Below, piece after piece: positions 1 to 7,237 of a DNA stretch of 58,340 nt (position 1 is the stretch's first letter; each line of letters opens with the position of its first letter). The stretch comes from JBGQAS01 sp964498605. Its GTDB lineage: Bacteria > Chloroflexota > Anaerolineae > Anaerolineales > Anaerolineaceae. Below the pieces are notes generated by a model. It saw only the letters and a program-made list of their open reading frames with translations. It was not told the origin of the DNA and ran no database searches. Location: NCBI GenBank assembly GCA_964498605.1, contig CAZCHK010000008.1, positions 1 to 58,340 of the forward strand, written 5' to 3'. The position numbers were made by a program, and so were the translations under genes.

Positions 1-2
1 TC

Positions 3-554
3 AGTTTGATCGCCTGGAGCCTGCCGACTTTCTGGCTGGGGATCATGCTGTTGATCGCAGGCAGCGCCTGGTTTGGATTACCCCTGGCGGGAAAATTCTC
101 GGTGGGTTTTGCCGATCCGATCACCCGGTTCTGGGATGTGGTAAAACACCTGATTCTTCCAACCCTCACCTACACGATCATCATGCTGGGGGAGTACATG
201 ATCATCATGCGCAGCTCAGTTCTGGAGGTGCTTTCAGAGGATTACATCCTGACCGCCAAGGCAAAGGGTTTGAAGACCTTCCAGATTCTGAAGGACCACG
301 CGCTGCGTAACGCGATGCTGCCGATGATCACGATCATTGCCATGAACTTGGGCTTTACGGTTGCAGGAGCGATTCAAATCGAATCGGTGTTTTCCTGGCC
401 GGGTCTGGGACTGGCCATCTTTGATGCGGTCGGCAAAAGGGACTACCCGGTACTGCAAGGGGCGTTCTTTCTCATCGCCATCGCGGTGATCTTCGCCAAC
501 CTGTTTGCGGATCTTCTGTATTCGCTGCTGGATCCGAGAGTTCAGGAGAGCTGA
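3..554 (+). CDS. Peptide/nickel-type ABC transporter permease, DppB/OppB-like (5' partial)
   Basis: This is the C-terminal 183 residues of an inner-membrane permease of the dipeptide/oligopeptide/nickel importer family; the reading frame is open to the left window edge. It has several hydrophobic segments and the cytoplasmic EAA-type coupling loop (EDYILTAKAKGL...LRNAMLPM), which contacts the ATPases. The C-terminus ends in LDPRVQES, typical of DppB proteins. The next permease starts 1 nt after the stop, so it belongs to the importer operon. The substrate cannot be read from the permease; the peptidase downstream suggests peptides. Confidence 0.93.
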   Translation, partial: SLIAWSLPTFWLGIMLLIAGSAWFGLPLAGKFSVGFADPITRFWDVVKHLILPTLTYTIIMLGEYMIIMRSSVLEVLSEDYILTAKAKGLKTFQILKDHALRNAMLPMITIIAMNLGFTVAGAIQIESVFSWPGLGLAIFDAVGKRDYPVLQGAFFLIAIAVIFANLFADLLYSLLDPRVQES

Positions 555-555
555 G

Positions 556-1485
556 ATGGAAAACGAATCAATTTACACGGATTTTCGGGCTTTTTTGAGA
601 AGTTTTCTTAAGAACGCCATTGCCATCATCGGCTTGGTCATGATCCTGATCGCGATCTTCACCGCTGTGTTTGCGGATGTGATCGCTCCGTATCAACCCC
701 TGATCGAATCTGATGTGACCAGTGCGGATGTCTATGCTGCCCCGAGTAGAGAGCACGCTTTTGGAACGGACGCCCTGGGGCGGGACGTGCTCTCCAATTT
801 TATTTTTGGAACCCGGATCAGCTTGATTGTTGGTTTTTTTGCTTCATTCATTTCCGTGACGATCGGCGGTCTGGTGGGAATTACCGCGGGTTTTTATGGA
901 GGGAAGCTGGATAACTTCCTCATGCGCCTGACGGACATCATCATGGTCATTCCTCCCCTGCCGCTGGCAGTGGTGCTGGTGGCCGTCACTGAACCCAGCC
1001 TCTGGAACATCATCTTTATTATTGGAATCCTGGGCTGGATGGGCACCGCAAGACTGGTCCGATCTCAGACCCTCTCGATAAAGGAACGCAGGTTCGTTTT
1101 AAGGGCTAAAGCGATCGGTTCAGGAAACATGCACATCATTTTCAGGCATATTCTGCCATTCGTCCTGCCGCTCGTCGTGGCCAACACGGTGCTGGTGATC
1201 TCGCTTTCCATCCTGGAAGAAAGCACGTTGAGCTTTTTGGGATTGTCCGATCCCACCACAATAAGCTGGGGCCAGATGCTGAACATGGCTTTTACCTCAG
1301 GCGGCATCAGCGCAGGGGCCTGGTGGGCGCTTCTACTGCCGGGTTTTGGCATCGTTTGGGTGACCCTGGGCCTCACACTGCTGGGACACGGACTTGAGCA
1401 GATCTTCAATCCCAGGCTGGAATGGCACCATTTGAGCGTGAGCAAGCATATGATCGCGCGCAACCAGGGAGAGCAACCCAAATGA
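556..1485 (+). CDS. Peptide/nickel-type ABC transporter permease, DppC/OppC-like
   Basis: This is the second membrane subunit of the importer, 309 aa. It has a first hydrophobic segment at about residues 17-40 and the DppC signature after it (HAFGTDALGRDVLSNFIFGTR), followed by four to five further membrane segments. The EAA loop lies around ERRFVLRAKAIGSG. The ATG at 556 is chosen because it follows the upstream stop by 1 nt and gives the usual family length; the frame is open further upstream but only inside the preceding gene. The end overlaps the ATPase start as ATGA, which suggests translational coupling. Confidence 0.95.
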   Translation: MENESIYTDFRAFLRSFLKNAIAIIGLVMILIAIFTAVFADVIAPYQPLIESDVTSADVYAAPSREHAFGTDALGRDVLSNFIFGTRISLIVGFFASFISVTIGGLVGITAGFYGGKLDNFLMRLTDIIMVIPPLPLAVVLVAVTEPSLWNIIFIIGILGWMGTARLVRSQTLSIKERRFVLRAKAIGSGNMHIIFRHILPFVLPLVVANTVLVISLSILEESTLSFLGLSDPTTISWGQMLNMAFTSGGISAGAWWALLLPGFGIVWVTLGLTLLGHGLEQIFNPRLEWHHLSVSKHMIARNQGEQPK

Positions 1486-2477
1486 CGAAGCCAAAGAGCT
1501 CCCCAATAATTCTTGAAGTGAACGATATTTGCGTGGATTATGTGACCCAGGACAAGAGGGTGATGCACGCTGTGGAAAATGTGAGCTTCACGCTGCAAGA
1601 AGGCGAAATGATGGGCCTGGTTGGCGAGAGCGGCTGCGGAAAAACGACTCTAATGCTGGCCCTGCTGCGTTTGCTACCCATTGCGGGCAGGATTGTGAAG
1701 GGCGAGATCCTATACCGCGGCACGGACTTGTTATCCTTGAGCGAAAGAGAAATGGCGCGGTATCGTTGGGACGAGATATCCATCATTTTTCAAGGCGCGA
1801 TGAACGCGTTAAATCCGGTGATGAGTGTAGGCGATCAAATTGCCGAAGCCATCAAATGTCACGATGTCCGCTCAGACAAACATGCGGTGAGACGGCGAGT
1901 GAAAGAATTGCTGGAAATGGTCGGCATATCCGAAAACCGAAGCAGGCAGTACGCTTTTCAATTTTCCGGGGGCATGCGCCAGAGGGCGATGATCGCCATG
2001 GCGTTGGCGTGCAATCCATCCATCCTGATTGCAGACGAGCCCACGACCGCGCTGGATGTGATGATACAGGCTCAGATACTTGAGCTTCTGGAAAACCTGA
2101 GCCACACGCTTGGACAGGCGGTGATCCTGATCACGCACGACCTGGGAGTCGTCGCGGAAGTGTGCGATAAGGTCCATGTGATGTACGCAGGTGTGACCGC
2201 GGAGCAGGCCGATGTGGACACGGTCTATAATTCTCCATGTCACCCCTACACACAGCAGTTGATCAAGGCTTTTCCCAACCTCGAAAAGCCCACGGAGAAG
2301 CTGCTTTCAATTCCCGGATATCCCCCTCGTCTCGACAAGCTTCCAGCGGGGTGCCGTTTCGAACCGCGCTGTCCCGTGGCCATGGAGCGCTGCCAGAAGG
2401 AGAAACCTCCCCTGTATGAAATCAAGCCAGGCCATCAAGCAACATGCTTTCTTGCTGGAGCTTCCGATGGAAAATAA
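1482..2477 (+). CDS. Peptide/nickel-type ABC transporter ATP-binding protein, DppD/OppD-like
   Basis: This is a cytoplasmic ATPase of the importer, 331 aa. The Walker A motif GESGCGKT lies near residue 48, the signature FSGGMRQR near 160, and Walker B (LIADEPTTALD) follows. The C-terminal oligopeptide-transporter extension has the family Cys motif CRFEPRCPVAMERC. In related proteins this extension is involved in subunit contact and may bind an iron-sulfur cluster. The start overlaps the permease stop by 4 nt. It should pair with the next ATPase as the heterodimeric motor. Confidence 0.95.
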   Translation: MTKPKSSPIILEVNDICVDYVTQDKRVMHAVENVSFTLQEGEMMGLVGESGCGKTTLMLALLRLLPIAGRIVKGEILYRGTDLLSLSEREMARYRWDEISIIFQGAMNALNPVMSVGDQIAEAIKCHDVRSDKHAVRRRVKELLEMVGISENRSRQYAFQFSGGMRQRAMIAMALACNPSILIADEPTTALDVMIQAQILELLENLSHTLGQAVILITHDLGVVAEVCDKVHVMYAGVTAEQADVDTVYNSPCHPYTQQLIKAFPNLEKPTEKLLSIPGYPPRLDKLPAGCRFEPRCPVAMERCQKEKPPLYEIKPGHQATCFLAGASDGK

Positions 2478-3537
2478 GGTCATTCTTGAAGTGAAGGATC
2501 TGATCAAATATTTCTCTGCGGGCAAGAGCGGTGTTTGGGGAAACAAATCGCAGCTCGTACACGCTGTCGACGGAGTCAGTTTTCAGCTTCACCAAAGTGA
2601 AGTCCTTGCCCTGGTCGGGGAATCAGGCTGCGGGAAATCAACCCTGGCTTTAACATTGATGAACCTCGAAAAGCCGACAAAAGGTGAGGTGCTGCATCAG
2701 GGTAGGCAGATCACTCATCTCAAAGGCGAAAGATTGAAAGCGCTGCGGCGTGAAATTCAAATGGTTTTTCAGGACCCATACGAATCACTCAATCCCCTGA
2801 TGACCATCTTTGACATCGTCTCGGAACCTTTGGCAGTCCATCACCTGGCACCAAACAGGACCACTCGTGAGAAGCTGGTCAGGAACGCGATGGAAGACGC
2901 GGGATTGAAACCTGCGGATATCTATATGCACCGGCTTCCGCATGAATTATCCGGCGGGCAAAGGCAGAGAGTGGTCGTGGCGGGAGCACTGGTCCTGAAG
3001 CCGCAGATATTACTGGCCGACGAACCCGTTTCCATGCTGGATGTGAGCATTCGCGCGGAAATCCTGAACCTCCTCTCGGATTTACGCAAAGAGAAGGGGA
3101 TCAGTGTGATCTTCATCACCCACGATCTGGCTACAGCGGCGTCGCTGTGCGATCGCATCGCGGTGATGTACCTGGGAAGGATTGTCGAACTGGGACCAAC
3201 ATTAACCGTGCTGCGTAATCCGGCGCATCCGTACACGAAGGCGTTAATGTCAGTCATCCCCATTCCCAATCCGCGTTCCAGAAAAAAGAGGATCATCCTG
3301 CAGGGGACACCGCCTAACGCTATGGATATTCCAGAAGGGTGCAGGTTCCACCCACGCTGCCCGAAGTGCTTTGATCGCTGCAGAAAAGAGGATCCCTGGT
3401 TGACTCCCATCAGCAGGAACCACCATGTCGCCTGCTGGCTGCATGAACGAATGGATGGATCGGGACACCAGGCCGCGGACGCTGGCAGAAAGGAGAACAA
3501 TGGCGAAGCTGAACTTCCCCATGGAAGAAAAATATGA
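2467..3537 (+). CDS. Peptide/nickel-type ABC transporter ATP-binding protein, DppF/OppF-like
   Basis: This is the second ATPase of the importer, 356 aa. Walker A (GESGCGKST) is near residue 50, the Q-loop segment is MVFQDPYESLNP, the signature is LSGGQRQR and Walker B is LLADEPVSMLD. The C-terminal extension carries CRFHPRCPKCFDRC. The ATG at 2467 is preferred over an upstream ATG at 2416 because MENKVILEVKDL is the usual beginning of the domain. It overlaps the preceding gene by 11 nt, and its tail overlaps the peptidase start by 38 nt. Confidence 0.93.
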   Translation: MENKVILEVKDLIKYFSAGKSGVWGNKSQLVHAVDGVSFQLHQSEVLALVGESGCGKSTLALTLMNLEKPTKGEVLHQGRQITHLKGERLKALRREIQMVFQDPYESLNPLMTIFDIVSEPLAVHHLAPNRTTREKLVRNAMEDAGLKPADIYMHRLPHELSGGQRQRVVVAGALVLKPQILLADEPVSMLDVSIRAEILNLLSDLRKEKGISVIFITHDLATAASLCDRIAVMYLGRIVELGPTLTVLRNPAHPYTKALMSVIPIPNPRSRKKRIILQGTPPNAMDIPEGCRFHPRCPKCFDRCRKEDPWLTPISRNHHVACWLHERMDGSGHQAADAGRKENNGEAELPHGRKI

Positions 3538-5386
3538 GCGGAATGGATGGCCTTCATTACCAAGGCCGGATATTCTGTCCCCGGAAGGTTGGAGCATTCC
3601 CCTGCTTACCGGGGTGAACCGTATCTACAATCACAGCCTCTCGCGCGATGGCAAACAGATCGCCTTCATCTGGAACCGGGAGGGCTTCTCTGATATTTAC
3701 GTGACCTCTGCGCAGGGGGGCTGGCCAAGGAGAATGACCTTCGACAGACCCGCGAAGCAGTACTGGTGGGATGAGATTCCCAGGTGGTCGCTGGACAACC
3801 AATCCATCGCGTTCTGTATGAATAAGCAGGTATACATCACCCCGGTCAGCGGGGGCATCCCCCGGCTGCTCAGCCGGGTGTTGCGCAACAGCACATCTCC
3901 GCGCTGGATCCCCAATTCAGATTTTCTTGTCGTCACTGTTGAAGAGGAGATAGCTGATAAACTGTTCCTGGTAAAGCGGGATGGATCCGTAGTGCGCGAG
4001 TTGACAGACGACCTGGGAGATGCGCGTGATCCTCAACCTTCACCGGATGGCAAATACATTGCTTTTACGCACCGTTCATTTGCCGATCTTAACCGCTACG
4101 AGATCCGCACGGTTGAGATAAAAAGTGGAATCATTCGAAAGCTGACCGGCGAAACCATGCAGAAGGATTGGCAGCCGCGCTGGTCTCCGGACAGTAAGAA
4201 GATCGCCTACATTTCCCAGCGGACTGGATTCTATGAGATCTGGATCCTGAATATTGATACCGGAAACACCCAGCAGTTAACCAGGGCGAATTTCGATTTT
4301 GGCGATTTTGAATGGTCAAAGGATGGACAAACCATAGCCGCAACGATCAATCGCAACGGGGTAATCGATCTTGTCACCATCAACACCAGCACCAGAGAGG
4401 TTTCGGACTTATGGATGGCGCAGGGAATTTTCAACCGGCCGTACTGGGCACCGAACGATCGGTTCATTTCTGTTGAGTACAATGATCCAGCACAGCCGCC
4501 GGCGATTTACCGGTTGGATCTGGCAAAAGGCGCGGATGGCAAAATGCTTGTTTCCAAAACCCAGCAGTTGACATTTTCAAAACCACCGGCTCTGGATAAT
4601 CTGAACTTCAATTTTCCTGAAAAGATCAAATTTCTCAGCAGTGATGGCGTGGAAATACCGGCGCTTCTGTACAAACCGGAAAAGCCAAATGGAGCGGCCA
4701 TCGTGCATCCGCACGGCGGGCCAAGAGACCAATCGGTGTATGAATGGCAGCTGTTGCCTCAATACTTGATCGCCAAGGGGTATACATACCTTGAAGTCAA
4801 TTACCGTGGCTCAACAGGATACGGGAAAAAGTATGAATTCATGAACCAGAATAACTGGGGAATTGGTGATACCCAGGATTGCATACACGCCTGTAAATAT
4901 CTCTCGGCTCAACCTTGGATCGACAAGGATCGCATCGCGGTCATGGGTGGATCGTATGGGGGGTATCTCACGATATGCGCTTTGGCACGCGATCCAATGC
5001 ATCGGTTCGCTTGTGGTGTGGCGATTTATGGAGACGCGGACCTGTACAGTTCCTGGGCGTTATGTGAACGAGACACCAGGCTGTACACGGAGATGCAGCT
5101 TGGACATCCAGCAGCGAATAGAAAAATATACAAAGAAGGTTCGCCAATTTATCAGGTTGAAAATATTATCCGACCGATATTGATTCTGCACGGACTGGAA
5201 GATGAGGTGGTTCCTCCACAGGCTTCAGAGGTATTTGTGGAAGCACTGCGTCGGGCGGGCAAGCAGTACGAGTATAAAACCTACGCGAAAGAGTCGCACG
5301 GTTTCTTAAGTAATGATGTCATCCAGGATGTCTACACCCGCATCGAACGGTTCCTGGACTGGTACCTGCTGCCAAAACCAATGTGA
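3500..5386 (+). CDS. S9 family serine peptidase (prolyl oligopeptidase/acylaminoacyl-peptidase type)
   Basis: This is a 628-aa enzyme predicted to cut short peptides. The N-terminal two thirds hold TolB/WD40-like propeller blades (repeated SPDGKYIAF, SPDSKKIAYIS, SKDGQTIAA). The C-terminal alpha/beta hydrolase domain has the triad: Ser485 in GGSYGGY, Asp568 in HGLEDEVVPP and His600 in KESHGF. No signal peptide is seen, so it is probably cytoplasmic. The ATG at 3500 follows AGGAGA and lies inside the tail of the ATPase gene. Its position directly behind a peptide-type importer suggests it degrades the imported peptides; that link is inference. Confidence 0.93.
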   Translation: MAKLNFPMEEKYERNGWPSLPRPDILSPEGWSIPLLTGVNRIYNHSLSRDGKQIAFIWNREGFSDIYVTSAQGGWPRRMTFDRPAKQYWWDEIPRWSLDNQSIAFCMNKQVYITPVSGGIPRLLSRVLRNSTSPRWIPNSDFLVVTVEEEIADKLFLVKRDGSVVRELTDDLGDARDPQPSPDGKYIAFTHRSFADLNRYEIRTVEIKSGIIRKLTGETMQKDWQPRWSPDSKKIAYISQRTGFYEIWILNIDTGNTQQLTRANFDFGDFEWSKDGQTIAATINRNGVIDLVTINTSTREVSDLWMAQGIFNRPYWAPNDRFISVEYNDPAQPPAIYRLDLAKGADGKMLVSKTQQLTFSKPPALDNLNFNFPEKIKFLSSDGVEIPALLYKPEKPNGAAIVHPHGGPRDQSVYEWQLLPQYLIAKGYTYLEVNYRGSTGYGKKYEFMNQNNWGIGDTQDCIHACKYLSAQPWIDKDRIAVMGGSYGGYLTICALARDPMHRFACGVAIYGDADLYSSWALCERDTRLYTEMQLGHPAANRKIYKEGSPIYQVENIIRPILILHGLEDEVVPPQASEVFVEALRRAGKQYEYKTYAKESHGFLSNDVIQDVYTRIERFLDWYLLPKPM

Positions 5387-5387
5387 C

Positions 5388-6563
5388 ATGAAACAGCAGC
5401 TGTTTCACTACGCAGATTGCACATGGCCGGAAGTGGCAGATCTGGATCGGGATACTCCTTTGGTGATACCCATAGGAGCAGGTTGCCCGGAGGACGCTCT
5501 TGCAGAGCACCTGGGCAAAGAAAAAGCCATCGGTGTTCTGCCTTTTCTTCCTTACGGATGGAAAGGGAGCATTGCCAGCAGCAGCGGAGTAGTATTCGAA
5601 CGATTATTGAGCGAACTCACTCGTTCGATCACTGCTGCCGGATTTTCCCATGTCGTGATCGCGCTTCCTGAAGACCTGCATTTGGATGGTCCAGGAGAAT
5701 TCTTGCACGTATCCGGATGGCTCAAATCAACAAGCCCGATCAGAACGGAACAAGACCTTGGAAAAGTTATCGTCATTCCGGTGGGCCACATCGAGCAGCA
5801 CGGTCTGCATTTGCCTCTCAGCACGGATTCGGACTGCATTGCGTCGATAGGTAAGGGGATTGAAGCTCGTGTTCCTGGAAACGCGTTTAGCTTGCCCGTG
5901 TTTCCGTACGGGGTGAGCATGCACCAGGGCGCGTTTGCTGGAACGACAACGATAAACGGAAGGACTTTTGAGGATTTCTGGATTGGAATTATCGATACAT
6001 TTGTTCAGCGGGGACATCGCAAATTTTACGTGATCAATGGCCACGGCGGGAATCATTCCTTTCTGGTCAACGTGATCAAGTATGCCGGGGATCAGCACCC
6101 GGAAATATTTTGTGCGACATCCTGGTTGTACCTCAGCGGACCTTCAGGCATCCAGGCTCTTGAAACCAGGCGCGAATCCAAATTGGGTGGCATGGGGCAT
6201 GCCTGTGAGCTGGAAACCTCATTAATGCTGGCGATAAGGCCCGATCTGGTGCGTATGGAGCGCGTGGTTGATGAGGTGGATTTCATCTCCACGCCCTCTT
6301 ACTTTCAGGATTGGATAGAAGGTGGGGCGCTCATTGCCAATCCGCCGTGGGAGGACGATACCGCGACAGGGGCGTACGGGGCGGGCAGTTACGGTTCTGC
6401 TGAAAAGGGGCGGTACTGGTTAAGCGCAGCAGTCGGAGAGAAGATCGATCATATCCGAGAGATCGAAGAGCAGTACGACCGCAGGATGAAAAAAAGGACG
6501 CTAAATTTTCAGACTAAGAAAATGCAAAAGGAAACGCGGGGACCAGGAGAGGTTTCAGCATGA
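5388..6563 (+). CDS. Creatininase-family amidohydrolase with a degenerate N-terminal duplicate
   Basis: The family contains metal-dependent amidohydrolases such as creatininase and MftE-type peptidases. The C-terminal part of this 391-aa protein is a complete domain. Glu136 and His138 lie in VGHIEQHGLHLP, followed by STDSD, the FPYGVSMHQ segment and NGHGGNHSF. The first ~125 residues look like a decayed copy of the same domain: PLVIPIGAGCPEDALAEH matches VIVIPVGHIEQHGLHLP, VLPFLPYGWKGSIASS matches LPVFPYGVSMHQGAFA, and VVIALPEDLH stands where FYVINGHGGNH should be. The metal ligands are lost in that copy. The start is 1 nt after the peptidase stop. Substrate unknown; an amide or peptide is likely from context. 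Confidence 0.88.
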   Translation: MKQQLFHYADCTWPEVADLDRDTPLVIPIGAGCPEDALAEHLGKEKAIGVLPFLPYGWKGSIASSSGVVFERLLSELTRSITAAGFSHVVIALPEDLHLDGPGEFLHVSGWLKSTSPIRTEQDLGKVIVIPVGHIEQHGLHLPLSTDSDCIASIGKGIEARVPGNAFSLPVFPYGVSMHQGAFAGTTTINGRTFEDFWIGIIDTFVQRGHRKFYVINGHGGNHSFLVNVIKYAGDQHPEIFCATSWLYLSGPSGIQALETRRESKLGGMGHACELETSLMLAIRPDLVRMERVVDEVDFISTPSYFQDWIEGGALIANPPWEDDTATGAYGAGSYGSAEKGRYWLSAAVGEKIDHIREIEEQYDRRMKKRTLNFQTKKMQKETRGPGEVSA

Positions 6564-7080
6564 GCATGATGATTCCCCAGAAGATCCCGATGATCATGCC
6601 CACCAGAATATCCGAAACATAGTGAACTCGCATGGCTACCCGGGCAATGCTGACGGTAAACGCCCACAGGAGAGCGAGCAACCCTATCCAGATTGGCGCG
6701 ATGGAAAAAACGATCACCGCGATCAAAATTGTCCTGGCCGCATGGCCCGAGGGAAACGAATGAGGATCCGTATTGCGGTAGATCTTACCCCATTCACCCT
6801 TGGGACGGCGTCTTTTAACGATCAACTTGACCGAAAAAATGAGGATGGCCAGCGATAGAATGCCGGCGGCCATGAATGCACAGAACTCGATGACATTTGA
6901 CGTGAAGATGTGGAACGCCTTTCCAAGGATCCACAGGATGAACAGTCCAAGCAGCCACCACCATGAATCACCTGAATGGGCAAAAAACGCTGCGATAAGC
7001 CAGAGGGTTTTTTTGGATCTGTCGATTCTCAGCTTGTCGGAGGTTCTCTGGTCAAATTCGAGGATTTTTTTTATGATCAA
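6514..7080 (-). CDS. PAP2-family membrane phosphatase
   Basis: This is an integral-membrane acid phosphatase of the PAP2 superfamily (phosphatidic acid, undecaprenyl diphosphate or similar lipid phosphates). All three motifs are visible: KLIVKRRRPKG, SFPSGHAAR and a third motif ARVAMRVHYVSD with catalytic His. There are about five membrane segments. The frame is open to 7152, but a TTGTCC-17-TATACT promoter lies inside that extension, so I place the start at TTG 7080 with AAGGA 7 nt upstream (188 aa). The 3' end overlaps the convergent creatininase gene by 50 nt. Confidence 0.88.
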   Translation of the reverse strand: MIIKKILEFDQRTSDKLRIDRSKKTLWLIAAFFAHSGDSWWWLLGLFILWILGKAFHIFTSNVIEFCAFMAAGILSLAILIFSVKLIVKRRRPKGEWGKIYRNTDPHSFPSGHAARTILIAVIVFSIAPIWIGLLALLWAFTVSIARVAMRVHYVSDILVGMIIGIFWGIIMLMLKPLLVPAFPFAFS

Positions 7081-7115
7081 AGTGCAGTCCTTGCCATGTC
7101 GTATGGCAAGCTCTG

Positions 7116-7144
7116 AGTATAATCGAAGCTTGGGAATTGGACAA
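7116..7144 (-). promoter_or_regulatory. Sigma-70-type promoter for the PAP2 gene
   Basis: On the minus strand TTGTCC (7139-7144) and TATACT (7116-7121) are separated by 17 nt. Transcription would begin near 7109, about 30 nt before the TTG start at 7080. Confidence 0.6.
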
Positions 7145-7176
7145 TTTAACAATTTTGAAATGAAATGCCGATATGA

Positions 7177-7204
7177 TTGAATTTGTTATCTGGTCTTGTA
7201 TAAT
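7177..7204 (+). promoter_or_regulatory. Sigma-70-type promoter for the substrate-binding lipoprotein
   Basis: TTGAAT (7177-7182) and TATAAT (7199-7204) are separated by 16 nt. Transcription would start about 27 nt before the GTG at 7238, leaving room for the ribosome binding site GAGAAAGGGA. Confidence 0.6.
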
Positions 7205-7237
7205 GATGGTATTGATGCTTGAGAAAGGGATAAGCCT

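Noticed and set aside
1065..1598. Long minus-strand reading frame of 177 codons opposite the DppC/DppD genes
   Set aside because: It mirrors the permease coding frame, has no ribosome binding site or protein-like composition, and the plus-strand genes are certain.
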